Source: Gemmatimonas sp. (lineage in GTDB: Bacteria > Gemmatimonadota > Gemmatimonadetes > Gemmatimonadales > Gemmatimonadaceae). Taken from it: DNA of 64,000 nucleotides. Of the stretch, positions 36,901 through 46,496 are shown piece after piece. Position 1 is the first letter of the stretch. Every line of letters begins with the position of its first letter. Location of the stretch: contig JAAVWC010000002.1 of NCBI GenBank assembly GCA_023910675.1, positions 124,001 through 188,000 of the forward strand. The letters are read 5' to 3'. A program made the position numbers and the translations under genes. Below the pieces are notes generated by a model, which saw only the letters and a program-made list of their open reading frames with translations, made no database searches and was not told the DNA's origin.

Positions 36901-39900
36901 ACGACGTGCAGCCCGGCGCGCACGTTCAGAATGTTGTACTTGCCTTCGGCATCGGTGATGGCGCCGGTGCCGTCTTCCATCACGACGCGCACACCGGGGA
37001 TACCAACTTCTCCTTCGCCCTGGCCGACCACTCCGTCGCAGTCACACTGCATGGAGATTTTGCCGGAGATGATGCCGCGGTTGTCGAAGAGGCCACGCTG
37101 CAACTTGATGGGGACCGTGGCTGCATTCGATTCGACGCGCAGTCCCGGCACCGTCGAGGCAGCCGACGAACGCGTGATGTTGTCGGACGCGAAGGTTGCG
37201 CCGGCGTTGATGCGCGCACGGTAGTCGAGTCGAATGACCTGACCGGGCGACATATCACCGACCGGCCAGGCAATGGAGGGGCCGACACCAGCGGCGGGGT
37301 TCGCGATGGGCTGGCGTGATGCCAGATCGGGACGTCCACCGCGCGTGCTCGTGCCTGGGACGTAGCTGAAGCCACGCGGCAAGAGGTTGGTGATCACGAC
37401 GTTGGGAAGCGGACTCCGCCCCACGTTCCGCACGAGCACGGTAAAGTCCGGCGACTCACCGATCTCGCGCAGGTATCGCGGGGTCGTCAGCTCGAGCACA
37501 AGACGATAGTCGGCCGTCGGACGCACCGTCACGCACGCGCGACCATCGTTGGTGAGAATGGCCCCGGTCACGATGCTCACCGTGGCGCAGTTGGTGGCTT
37601 CAGGGACCGCGTCAGCGCCGATGATCGCTTGCAGCGCGATCGCGCTGCTGTCGCCAACCGCCAGCGGTCCGGCGTTCGTGCAGCGCACGACGTTACTCGT
37701 GTGTGTACAGCTCCAGCCAGCGCCGCTCGCGCTGGAGAAGGTCATGCCCTTGGGAAGCGAATCGATCACCACGAGCGGGCCGCCCAGCGGCACCGTGCCG
37801 CTGTTTCTCACCCACATCCGGAAGGTCCCCTTTTCGCCCACGAGGAACTCCCCCGTTGCTTCCTTGCGCAGCGAGGCTTCCAACCGTCCGGCTACCGGCG
37901 TCGTCACGGTCCCACAGTCATTGGCGGCGTCGACGTCATCGGCGGTGCGCACGCACGCCACGTTGGTAATGGGCTGCAGCGGCGCGTTCGACCGCACCGT
38001 CGTGCTCACGGCAATCGACACCGATTCGTTCACTGCCAACGGCGCCGTGCGCGTGCACTGTACGACTTGGCCCACGATGGTGCAGGTGAAGTTCGGCCCC
38101 GTTGCCGCGAGTGCTGTGAGCGACGCGGGCAAGGTGTCGGTTACCGTGATCGGTAGTGTCGTCGCCGCCGCGCCGCGGTTGGCAATCGTGAGTGTCCACG
38201 TGGCGTTGCCGCCCAAACGCAGCGTGTCGGTGTTGACCGTCTTGGTCAGCAGGAGGTCTGGGCCATTGCGCGGTCGCAGCGTGACGCAGGAACGGCCTGC
38301 ATTGACGAGTGACGTCCCTGCCGGAGCGGTCAACGTGGCACAGTTCGTGAACTCCGGGAACGCGTCGGGGCCAACCGTCGCGATCACCGTGACGACCGCA
38401 CTGTCACCGACGGCGATGGGGCCGGCGGCCGCGCAATTCACCGTGTTGCCGGCAGCGCCACACGCCCACCCCGGACCTTGCGCCGACACGAACGTCAGCC
38501 CGCGCGGGAGCGTGTCGCTGATGGAGAGTGGACCGGTCAGTGGCAGCGTGCCACGGCTGCGCACGACCAGACGGAAGACGCCAGGCTGCCCAACGGCGAA
38601 CGATCCGGGCGCGTCCTTCCGTAGTTCCGCGTCGCGACGTCCTGCCACCGGTGTGGTGACGGTACCGCAATCGTTGCCGGTGTTGGAATCGGTTGCGGTG
38701 CGGGCGCAGGCCGTGTTGGCGAGCGGCCACAACGGGAGCGTGGTGCCGATGCTCACCGTAATGGTGACCGATGCCGTCGCGCCTAGCGTGAGGGGCGCTG
38801 TCCGCGTGCACGACACGCGCTGACCGGTAATGGTGCACGGAAAGTCGGAGCCGCTGGTGGACAGCGGCACCAAGCCCGCCGGCAGATCATCGGTGAGGGT
38901 GATGGGTTCACTCGTGGGACTGCGCCCGCGATTGGTGACCGTCAGCGTGTACGTCGCGGTGGCGCCAAGCCGCAGGGTGTCCGTGTCGAGCGACTTGAGG
39001 ACGATGAGGTCGGGGCCCGGCACGACTGGCGTGCTGATCACGCTGGTGTCGTTGCGCGGGCGCAGGTCGCCGGCGGTCGTGACGTTGGCGCTGTTGGGAA
39101 TGGCGCCGTCGGCGGCGGCGCTGATGAGGACGTCGAGCGCGAGCGTGCGCGATGTACCGGGGGCCAGCGGCTCGCTCGTCGTGCACGTCACCGTTTGCTG
39201 CAGCGCCGAACAGCTCCATCCGGCGCCGGTGCCACGTTGGAAGGTGAGCGACGTATTCAACACGTCGACGATCCGGATGGGTGCCGTGGTGGCGACCGCG
39301 CCGACGTTCGTCACGGTGAACAGGTAGCTCGCCGAGAGGCCGTTGCGGAACACGCCGCTGGCGGACTTGGTGAGTCTCAGGTCGGGCCACGTGAGCACGG
39401 GCGTGGGCCCGGCAACCGCGCGGTTATTGCCGGGATTCACATCCCGGAAGCCCGAGGGCACGCTGACTTCGGCGGCGTTCGAAACGCTATTGCCCGCCGG
39501 CGCCGTAACGAGCGCGGTCAGCAGCAGTTCATAGACGCCGTTCACCGCAATCGACGGCAGCGCCACGCCGGTGCGCACATCGGAGAGCTCAGGCGCTGAG
39601 GTACAGCGGTTTGCCGCGACGGTGGAACAGGCCACCGCAGTGAGTTGCAGTCCGGTTGACGGATCGTCCACGAGCACGGCGCCAGCTGGCACATCGAGTG
39701 GGCCGGCGTTTGTCATACGGACGCGATAGGTGACGCTTTCCCCTAGGCCAACCTCCGACAGCGCCAACGTCTTGCTCACGACAAGATCGGTACCGAACAG
39801 CGCCGTGATATCGGTGCGCGCCGCATCGGGTTGCGCGTTGGGTCCCTGGCTCGTCGTCGTCCCGATAGTCGAGTTGATGGCGGTGGGCGTGCTGGGCTGG

Positions 39901-42900
39901 ACGTACATCACCTGGATGCCGTTCACGCCGTCGCCGGAGACGATCGTCCCCGATGGCACCGACATAGGCATGCCCACGAACTGCACCTGGCCCGTACCCG
40001 CGTTGTACGTCGCGGTCACCCCGGTGGGGAGATTGCCGAACGACACGCCGGACAAACCGGGTGAGAGCTGCAACGAGAATGTCGTACCGGCGGCCGTCGA
40101 TGGACTGGCGTTACGATACTCCACGCGTCCGGTGACCGACGCCCCAGGCGGCACCATGCCGGCAAACCCTGTCAACGTCGTGGTGACGTCGACGAGGAGC
40201 GCTCCGGTGACGGTGGCAGCGGCGTTGTCGGGTGCGACGTTGGCTCCCTGACTGGTGGTGGTCGACATCGCTGCGTTGATCGTGCTGTTCGCGACCCCGT
40301 TCTGCGTGTAGCTGACGGTGATCCCCGTCGTGCCATCTGCGGAGGCGACTTGGCCCACGGTGAGCACGGTGGGCATGCCCAGGAAGGTCACGACACCGGT
40401 CGTGGGGTTGTACGACGCCGTGGCGCCCGTCGGCACGTTGCCGAATACCACGTTGGAGAGACCGGCGGAGAGTGTCAGGGTGTAGCCCACGCCCGACGCG
40501 ATTGACGGGCCAGGATTGCTGAACCGGACGGTCCCGCTGACCGGCTGACCGGCATCGACAGTGGTGGGGAAGCTGACCTGCGCACGCACGTCGGCAAGGA
40601 GCGCACCACCGGTGGTCGTGTTGGCGTTGTCGGGCGCGGCATTGGCGCCCTGATTGGTGGATGTCCCGATCACGCTCGTGATGGGACTCGTGGCCGTGCC
40701 TGGCTGCGTGTACGAGAGGGTGATGCCGGTGGTGGCGTTCCCGGACGCGATGGCACCGCTGTTCAGCGTGGTCGGCATGCCGGCGAAGGTGACGATGCCG
40801 GTGCCGGAGTTGTACGCGGCCGTCGCTCCCGTGGGCAGGTTGCCGAAGACCACACTGGTGAGCCCCGTCGTGAGCGTCATGCCATAGGTGACGCCCGACG
40901 CCACCGACGGCCCGTTGTTGGTGAACAGCACCGTGCTGTTCACCAGGCTCCCGGCGTTGACGTTGCCCGGGGAGGTGAGGCTGGTGGTGACATCGGCAAT
41001 GAGAATGCCGGTGAGCGGAGTGGTGGCATTGTCCGGCGCCACGTTCGCCCCTTGGCTCGTGCTCGTCCCGATACCGCTGCTGACGCTGCTGTTCGCGACG
41101 GCGTTTTGCGTGTAGTTGACCACGATCCCCGATGTGCCGTTGCCGCTGGCGATCGCGCCGATGGCCAGCGTCGCCGGCATGCCGGAAAGGGTGACGGCGC
41201 CCGTCCCGCTGTTGTAGGTCGCGGTCGCACCACCGGGCAGATTGCCGAAGCTCACGCCGGTCAGACCCGTGGCGAGTGTCAGCGTATACGTCATGCCGGA
41301 GGCCGTCGAGGGACCGGTGTTGGTGAAGATCACCGTGCCGGAGACGGGAGCCCCGGCATTGGCCGTTGCCGGAAATGCGAGCGACGTGGTCACGTCGGCA
41401 CTGAACGCACCAGTGACCGTGGCCGTGGCACTGTTGGGGCCGACATTTGCGCCTTCGTTACTGCTCGTGGAGATGCCACTCGTGAGGCTGCTGTTTGCGG
41501 CGCCGTTCTGCGTGTAGCCCACCGTGATGGCGCTGGTTCCATTGCCCGACGCAATCTGTCCCGGTGTGAGCGTGGCCGGCACGTTGGCCAAGGTCACCGC
41601 GCCGGTGCTCGCGTTGTACGTCGCAGTCGCGCCGGTGGGCAGGTTGCCGAAGGTGACGTTGGTGAGATTGGGCGACAGTGTGAGCGTGTAGCCCACCGTC
41701 TGCGCCGAATACGGCCCGAGATTCTGGAAGAGCACGGTGCCGGCCACGGGTTGTCCAGCAGCGACGGTCGCCGACAGCGTGACCGACGTGCTGACATCGG
41801 CGACCAGTACCGCGTTCAGCGGTGTCGGCACATTGTTGTTGCCCGGATTCCCGTCGCTATCGGGGTCGGCGTTGGCGCCGTTCTGCGAGAGGTCGTTCTG
41901 CACCTGACCGGAGAGCGCGCCCGTGCCAGTGCCGGACGCCTGATTGGTGTAATTGCCCGCCGGTAATGGATTTGTCGGCCGATAGCGCAACGTGACGTTG
42001 AACTCGCAGGTCACGCCGGCGGCCAAGGCCGCAATCTGCGCCAGCTGCGAGGTGCCGTTCCCGTCGAACGCCGCGGTGGGCGTTCCGGTCGCGCAGCTTC
42101 CCTCGATACTCGGCGCAGCGTCGATGGTGTAGCTGCCTGCGGTAAGCGTCGCGGCCGCACCGCCACTCACAAAGCTGCCGAAGAGGGGGGCGGCGCCGCT
42201 GAGCGGATCGGAGATGGTGACTGCGTTGAGCGTTTCAAGACTGAAGTTGCGCGCCCCGACGCGGAGCACCGCCGTGAGCGTCCCATCGGCATTCGCCGTA
42301 GGCGTCCCGATGACACGCTTGGACAAGCCGAGTCGCGGAATGGGGACGATCGCAAAACGGTAGCCGCTGGCTGCAGTGTTGGGTGCCAGCGCGATGGTCG
42401 TAATGCTCGGCGGCGTGGTGGCCACACCGCCGCTGGTGCCGGCGCTTTGAATGCCGACGTTGAGGAACGACTCGCTCAGCGTGCCACGCTGTACGCTGTA
42501 CGACCCTTCCGGCAAATCCACGAACGCGTACGTCCCATCGCCAGCCGTCGTGACAGTGCGCGATACCGCGCTCCCGTCGAATGCGGAGCCGCTCAGCGTC
42601 ATGGTGACCGTACCGATGCCCGTGTCACCGGCGTCGACCGTCCCGTTGTTGTTGAAGTCGCGGTACACCAGACCGCTCAGGCTTGACCCGGTGATCGCGA
42701 TGGCGCCCGAGTTACTGTTGTTGCCCGGGACGTTGTCTTGCGTCGACGTTGCGACGCTCGCGCTGTTGGTGGAGGTGCCGCCACTCGGGACCGTGAGGGT
42801 GCGTACCGGAACCGTGATGTCGACTTCGCCGCCACTGCTGAGGGTACCGAGTTCACAGGTGAACGACGTCTGGCCAGCGACACCGGTGCATGTGTTCAGC

Positions 42901-45900
42901 GATACAGTCCCCGCGACCAGCGCAACCGTTGGGGTGCCGGTGAGTTCCATGCCGGCGGGCAGATTATCCGAGACGATGACGGCGTCGGCTTCCGCGAGGC
43001 CGGCCCCAGCATTGTTGCGGACCTTGATCACCCAGCTGTACGGGCGTCGCACCGCGATGGTGGGCACGGAGGCCACTTTGCTCACGACCTGTACGTCGGC
43101 AAAAGTTCGCACCGAGGTCGCTTGCGCCGCGCGGTTGTTGCTCGGCGTGATATCGAAGCCAGCAACTGTTTCGTCCGATTCGACGGACACGCGATTGGTG
43201 TGCACGCCCTTTTGCACACCCGCCATGGTCAGCGTGAGTATCGCCGACGCGCCGGCTCCAATACGTGGGATCGAACAGGTGAGCACACCACCCACGTCGT
43301 TCGGGTTGGGAAACTGCGAACAGCTCCCCCCATTGCCAACCGTATGTGACTGGTAGCTGAGTCCGGCCGCCGGCATCGTGTCTCGGACGACCACGTTCTC
43401 CGCGTCCGACGGACCATTGTTGTCGATGGTGATCGTGTAGACGGTATTGCTTCCCACGGACAGCGGATCGACGGAGTCGATCTTGTTCACCAGCAGATCG
43501 AGCGACGGGTTGGAGACCGCCACGATACGCGTGGCGCTGTTGTTGCCAGCTCCCGAAGGCGGCTCCGTCGTGGTGGTCGATACGGTGACGCCGTTCTGCA
43601 GATTGGAGCCGCGCGTCGCGGTCGTCGGGCGTACGATGATCGTGACCGTACGTTGCGCGCCGTTGTCGATCGCGCCCAACGCGCAGGTAATGGTGCGATT
43701 CCCGCCGGTGGTCACGGTGTTTGCCGTGGGGGTGGTGCAGCTCCCGCTGGACGGTGAGGCCGACACGAACAACACGCCAAGAGGGAGATCGTCGACGATG
43801 CTCACGCCCTGGGCCTGACTTGGCCCGTTGTTGATGGCGGTTACGAGGTAGGTGAGTGCCTGACCGGCCGCGGCCGGGTTTGCCGACGCGGTTTTCGTGA
43901 CGGTCACATCGGCGCGTGGATCGATGGTGCTCGACGCGCTGCCCGTGTTGTTGCTGGTGTTCGGGTCGGCGATGCCCGACGAAACCGCGCTCGCGCTGTT
44001 GGAGCGCGTACCACCGTTGCCGCCTGGACGAATGGCCAGCTGCACGATGGGACAGTTCGAGGCCGGCGTACACACCGGCAACGACGGAATGGTGCACGAC
44101 ACCGTCCGACTATTCGCGCCGGACGAGGCGTCGGTGCATGTCACCGTTGGCGCCGCACCCAATCGGGTGACGGTCGCGCTGATGAAGCCTTGTCCCGTGG
44201 CACCGACGCCATTGTTGATGAGCGCACCCAGCACATCGGTCACGGTGATGTTGGTCGCGGTGGCTGTGCCGCTGTTGACAACTTCGAGCGAGTAGGTGAG
44301 GACCTCACCCGCTGGCACATTCGCGAGATCGACCGTCTTGATGACCGAGAGATCGGCCGAGGCCGGACCCGCGCTGGCGGTCACGATGTTCGTGGCGCTG
44401 TTGTTGCCGGTGTTGGGGTCCGCGACGTTGGGGTTGACCGTTGTGAGCGTGGCGCTGTTGGTGATGGTACCAGTTGCCAACGCCGTGGCGTTCAGCACCA
44501 CCGTGAGGGGTGTCGCCCCGGTGGTGAACGGCGAGCCGCTGGGAATGGTGCGCGTACAGGTCAGCGTGGCCGGACCCGTGACCGGCGTGCTGCCGCAGCT
44601 CCAGCCATTGAGCGTGATGCTGTTGATCCGGATGTCCGCCGGAATGTTCTCGGTGATGACCAGATCGCCAAAGAATGCGCTGGGGCCGCCATTGGACACG
44701 GCGAGCGTCCAATCGAAGGGCACGTTCTGTACAACAAGTGCCGGGTTCGGGCCCGACTTGGAGAGCACGAGATCGGCGGTCGGATTCTGCAGCGTGGTGC
44801 CCCCGTCCGTGGCGGTGTTGTTGGACGGCGTGGGGTCCGTAGGTCCGGTGGCCGAAATGGTGGCGCTGTTCGTGATGTTGGCGCCGGCCGCGTTGATCGT
44901 CACGGGAATCGTGATCGAGCCAAGCGATTGATTGGCGCCCGCGGCGCCGCCGCTGGCGCGTGTGCACTGCACCTGTTGGCCGGTGACGGCGCAGCTCCAG
45001 CCATTTTGCGGCGACGCGACCGTCCCGATGGTGTAGTTCGCGGGCACGTTGTCGGTGATCGTCAGTCCGGTGGGACTGTCGCCAAAATAGGCCGCGGTGA
45101 GCACGAAGTTGAAGCTGTTGCCGACGAAGTACGGACCGCTGACGCTGCGGGTCTTGGTAAGGCGCACATCCGACCCGGCGGTTACGGCAATAGCGCGGAC
45201 CGACGTGTTGTTGGCGTCGTTCGGGTCCCGCGCGGTGAGCGGCGGAGCACCCGGTTGCACCGCGACGCTGGCGGTGGTGGTAATGGTGCTTGGGGAAGCG
45301 GCGGTAATGAGACCGGAAATGTTACCGACGCTCAGCGTACCGCCGGAGGCGATCGGTCCGGCGACGTTACAGGTGATGGTGCCGCCGCTCAGCGAGCAGC
45401 CGGCGGGGAGTGCGCCCTGCTGCGTGAAGCCGGATTGGAGCGGGATCTGCACACGAAGTGCAGTCGCCGCATCGGGGCCCGCATTGGTGAGGCTGAGCGC
45501 GTAACTGAACGCCGACCCTGACGGAAGCGTCGATGGGGCGGTGAGCGTTACTGCCACGTCAGCGCCGGCGATAACGGTCGTGCTGTTGCTCACACTGTTG
45601 TCGGCGGGCACGGCGTCGGCCTGACTGGAGCCAACGGTTGACGCGACGATGGTATTGCCTTGCGCCAGCATCCGCAGCAAGACGCTGAATGATCCCGTCG
45701 CACTTGGCGACAGCTGCGGATGCGTACAGCTGACGGTTCCCGGGCCGAGCTGTCCGACGGTCATGCCGCTGCATATGGCACCGCTACCGGCGGTAAAGCC
45801 CTCGTAGCGCGTGTTTACGGGGACGCTCATCTGATACGTCACCCCAGTGGCGGTACCCAAGCCAACGTTCGTGATGACGGCCGCGAAGGTCACCGTTCCA

Positions 45901-46046
45901 GTAACGGGGACGGGATCTGGCGTATCGGTGACGTTGAGAACCAGATCGGGCAGCTGCGCGTCAGCGTGCGAGGGCGCGGCGACGGCACAGAGCGCCGTGG
46001 CCAACGCAAACAGTAGCATCCGGCGACGGGAATGCAGAAGCGGCAT
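33903..46046 (-). CDS. Giant DUF11-repeat surface protein with C-terminal outer-membrane barrel
   Basis: About 4047 residues from ATG 46046 (signal MPLLHSRRRMLLFALATALC...HADAQ). Order: many DUF11/CARDB-type Ig-like repeats (about 32-1110; recurring LTKSGPNPALV, TITDNVPANYT, NSATIS); an SdrD-B-like calcium domain (about 1120-1210, GLVYRDFNNNGTVDAGDTGI); five near-identical ~134-residue repeats (about 1412-2084); further DUF11 repeats (to about 2870); a carboxypeptidase-regulatory domain (about 2990-3090); a Ser/Pro-rich linker; and a ~800-residue strand-rich region (from about 3240; SYIRYGDFAT, GLSGPYYL, VEIVTRDRNQPA, TIEPFTGRLLFRAPVPS) typical of a barrel. The last residues are SKKKR rather than a terminal aromatic. 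Likely a surface-exposed adhesin or matrix protein anchored by its own barrel (inference). Confidence 0.88.
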   Translation of the reverse strand: MPLLHSRRRMLLFALATALCAVAAPSHADAQLPDLVLNVTDTPDPVPVTGTVTFAAVITNVGLGTATGVTYQMSVPVNTRYEGFTAGSGAICSGMTVGQLGPGTVSCTHPQLSPSATGSFSVLLRMLAQGNTIVASTVGSSQADAVPADNSVSNSTTVIAGADVAVTLTAPSTLPSGSAFSYALSLTNAGPDAATALRVQIPLQSGFTQQGALPAGCSLSGGTITCNVAGPIASGGTLSVGNISGLITAASPSTITTTASVAVQPGAPPLTARDPNDANNTSVRAIAVTAGSDVRLTKTRSVSGPYFVGNSFNFVLTAAYFGDSPTGLTITDNVPANYTIGTVASPQNGWSCAVTGQQVQCTRASGGAAGANQSLGSITIPVTINAAGANITNSATISATGPTDPTPSNNTATDGGTTLQNPTADLVLSKSGPNPALVVQNVPFDWTLAVSNGGPSAFFGDLVITENIPADIRINSITLNGWSCGSTPVTGPATLTCTRTIPSGSPFTTGATPLTVVLNATALATGTITNSATLTTVNPNVADPNTGNNSATNIVTASAGPASADLSVIKTVDLANVPAGEVLTYSLEVVNSGTATATNITVTDVLGALINNGVGATGQGFISATVTRLGAAPTVTCTDASSGANSRTVSCTIPSLPVCTPASNCPIVQLAIRPGGNGGTRSNSASAVSSGIADPNTSNNTGSASSTIDPRADVTVTKTASANPAAAGQALTYLVTAINNGPSQAQGVSIVDDLPLGVLFVSASPSSGSCTTPTANTVTTGGNRTITCALGAIDNGAQRTVTIIVRPTTATRGSNLQNGVTVSTTTTEPPSGAGNNSATRIVAVSNPSLDLLVNKIDSVDPLSVGSNTVYTITIDNNGPSDAENVVVRDTMPAAGLSYQSHTVGNGGSCSQFPNPNDVGGVLTCSIPRIGAGASAILTLTMAGVQKGVHTNRVSVESDETVAGFDITPSNNRAAQATSVRTFADVQVVSKVASVPTIAVRRPYSWVIKVRNNAGAGLAEADAVIVSDNLPAGMELTGTPTVALVAGTVSLNTCTGVAGQTSFTCELGTLSSGGEVDITVPVRTLTVPSGGTSTNSASVATSTQDNVPGNNSNSGAIAITGSSLSGLVYRDFNNNGTVDAGDTGIGTVTMTLSGSAFDGSAVSRTVTTAGDGTYAFVDLPEGSYSVQRGTLSESFLNVGIQSAGTSGGVATTPPSITTIALAPNTAASGYRFAIVPIPRLGLSKRVIGTPTANADGTLTAVLRVGARNFSLETLNAVTISDPLSGAAPLFGSFVSGGAAATLTAGSYTIDAAPSIEGSCATGTPTAAFDGNGTSQLAQIAALAAGVTCEFNVTLRYRPTNPLPAGNYTNQASGTGTGALSGQVQNDLSQNGANADPDSDGNPGNNNVPTPLNAVLVADVSTSVTLSATVAAGQPVAGTVLFQNLGPYSAQTVGYTLTLSPNLTNVTFGNLPTGATATYNASTGAVTLANVPATLTPGQIASGNGTSAITVGYTQNGAANSSLTSGISTSSNEGANVGPNSATATVTGAFSADVTTSLAFPATANAGAPVSGTVIFTNTGPSTASGMTYTLTLATGLTGVSFGNLPGGATATYNSGTGAVTLSGMPATLAIGAIASGNGTSGIVVNYTQNAVANSSVSSGIGTSTSQGANVAPDNATTPLTGILIADVTTSLTSPGNVNAGSLVNSTVLFTNNGPSVASGVTYGMTLTTGLTSVVFGNLPTGATAAYNSGTGIVTFAGMPTTLNSGAIASGNATTGITLSYTQPGTATSPITSVIGTSTNQGANAAPDNANTTTGGALLADVRAQVSFPTTVDAGQPVSGTVRFSNPGPSIASGVGYTLTLSAGLSNVVFGNVPTGATASYNPTTGVVTFLGMPTVLTVGQVASADGTTGITVSYTQNGVANSTINAAMSTTTSQGANVAPDNAAATVTGALLVDVTTTLTGFAGMVPPGASVTGRVEYRNASPSTAAGTTFSLQLSPGLSGVSFGNLPTGVTATYNAGTGQVQFVGMPMSVPSGTIVSGDGVNGIQVMYVQPSTPTAINSTIGTTTSQGPNAQPDAARTDITALFGTDLVVSKTLALSEVGLGESVTYRVRMTNAGPLDVPAGAVLVDDPSTGLQLTAVACSTVAANRCTSAPELSDVRTGVALPSIAVNGVYELLLTALVTAPAGNSVSNAAEVSVPSGFRDVNPGNNRAVAGPTPVLTWPDLRLTKSASGVFRNGLSASYLFTVTNVGAVATTAPIRIVDVLNTSLTFQRGTGAGWSCSALQQTVTCTTSEPLAPGTSRTLALDVLISAAADGAIPNSANVTTAGDLRPRNDTSVISTPVVPGPDLIVLKSLDTDTLRLGATATYTLTVTNRGRSPTSEPITLTDDLPAGLVPLSTSGSDFPCTITGQRVSCTRTAPLTLGATASVTITVSIGTTLPLWPLANTACARTATDSNTGNDCGTVTTPVAGRRDAELRKDAPGSFAVGQPGVFRLVVRSRGTLPLTGPLSISDTLPRGLTFVSAQGPGWACGAAGNTVNCAAAGPIAVGDSAVVTVIATVGPDAFPEFTNCATLTAPAGTSLVNAGRSCVTLRPRNGPDLLLTKTVNTDTLRLGGNATWTLTIANRGAAATTLPITVTDTLPASLTALAATGPNFTCTIVGQVVQCTRTAPLAVNESVSIAVSTTVRSNAPLQPITNVACVRTADDVDAANDCGTVTTPVAGRLEASLRKEATGEFLVGEKGTFRMWVRNSGTVPLGGPLVVIDSLPKGMTFSSASGAGWSCTHTSNVVRCTNAGPLAVGDSSAIALQAIIGADAVPEATNCATVSIVTGAILTNDGRACVTVRPTADYRLVLELTTPRYLREIGESPDFTVLVRNVGRSPLPNVVITNLLPRGFSYVPGTSTRGGRPDLASRQPIANPAAGVGPSIAWPVGDMSPGQVIRLDYRARINAGATFASDNITRSSAASTVPGLRVESNAATVPIKLQRGLFDNRGIISGKISMQCDCDGVVGQGEGEVGIPGVRVVMEDGTGAITDAEGKYNILNVRAGLHVVKVDRTTLPAGATLVVLNTRNAGDANSRFVDLKAGEMHRADFAEGSRSIAVLTDVLKRRRQGEVSIAGDSARMSAALVSPLTFTPTAVTPLTSAAPTTSVYTPLALPNALHDGNSSLPAPPARAHAQLAGMPSDSGTGRRTVEPTLSRTGVDGQRLVPALRPMLATGLLQGRIDVRRLSRGALGLTGAGDSFEETLNDLVATRDSGSVRAGARGALLLKGDVKGAGLLTLSYDSERDRERTQFRDITPDNGFPIFGDASLREFDAQSQQRLYARLDRGASYIRYGDFATPRADDRRLLLAYDRSMTGLTYHAEGTRGVFNGFASRNGIRQTVDELPGRGLSGPYYLAQPNAVVNSERVEIVTRDRNQPAIILRTQPMSRFEEYTIEPFTGRLLFRAPVPSMDANLNPVTIRVSYEVEQGGAQFNTYGGDGRVRLGSRLELRGFAVRDENPLDKQTLFGASATARLGASTTLLGEVARTETGAFALHGDAWRVELRHQSARVEGRVFAVQGDSTFANRSSTFVGGRTELGARWSAKVRTNLRLVAEALHTEDMRTDGQRDGALLSLEQRLSKRLVGEIGYRWANENGASVSPTIGSGFGAGGLFGGSVGSNGGGDINRNLTPLSFKAARARLTARVPGSERSSLFAEYEHGVDNERARRGAIGGEYMLLKQARLYLRHEWLSSSQGPYALSEGRNQQNTVFGIDADYLGNSKIFSEYRARDAFNGRDAEASIGLRNRWQLAPGVLANTTFERISPLAGAKTGRAFAATGGLEWTKSATWKGTSRLEWRTTPAGNNLLGSLGYAHKLSRDWTMLGRTLWDQMSTAQLRGRSQVGLAWRQTDRNRINALFRLENRLDRTNALGEPTSRSIANVAAVLLNMQPVPRLTLSTRYAGKVADDARNGVTARSTAQLLMGRAILDLSRRFDMGVIGSALGNRTFSERRYGVGGELGVVLMRNMRVAGGYNLFGFTDRDFEALAYTQRGPYVEIGFKFDEALFSKKKR
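39795..41810 (-). repeat. Five in-frame ~402-base tandem repeats within the giant gene
   Basis: Each unit encodes about 134 residues with the pattern (A)DVTTSL..AG.PVSGTV.F.N.GPS.ASG, LT.VSFGNLPTGATA.YN, ..IASGNGT.GI.V.YTQ and S.GAN.AP.DNA. Units differ only moderately, so expansion or contraction by recombination is possible. Confidence 0.85.
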
Positions 46047-46180
46047 GAAGCGAAACACGGGGGTCGGGGCGGCACGATGCACGCAAAGACAATGCGCACT
46101 GAGCACGGGACGAGCTGCATGCGTTCCGCGTCATATAAATTCCGATGCGCGTCATGCGCGCGTCTGTGCAATGGTGCGCA

Positions 46181-46224
46181 TTTGGTGCGCCTTTGGTGCG
46201 CCTTTGGTGCGCCTTTGGTGCGCC
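46181..46224. repeat. Four perfect copies of an 11-base tandem repeat
   Basis: TTTGGTGCGCC is repeated four times without a mismatch (46181, 46192, 46203, 46214), with a degenerate copy (ATGGTGCGCA) just before. It lies about 135 bases upstream of the giant gene start, next to its likely promoter. Eleven bases is near one helical turn, so copy number could affect promoter spacing. Confidence 0.9.
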
Positions 46225-46496
46225 TTGCGTCGCCGTGCTATTTCAAGATTGTGAAACGCATCGTGCAATTCATCGAGTCATGACAGCGACGCGGCTTCAT
46301 TGGCGGCGTGGTCCTGCGCAACATCATTCCGCCCGATCTCGACGTGGTGATCATCATGACCGCGAACCGGGCCGAGGCCGAAGCGGCCTTTGGCGAAATC
46401 TGGCAGCAGGCGGGCATCACCCATGATATCATGCGGGCAGCGCTGTGTGCGGGCGGTGCACTTCCCGTGCGCGGCGGAATGTCGTACGCCACAGAC

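Noticed and set aside
39795..41810. CRISPR-like regular repeats
   Set aside because: The repeats are ~402 bases, in frame and encode protein domains; no short repeat-spacer pattern.
46181..46224. CRISPR remnant or iteron-type origin
   Set aside because: Four adjoining 11-base units without spacers or nearby replication genes; better explained as promoter-proximal tandem repeats.
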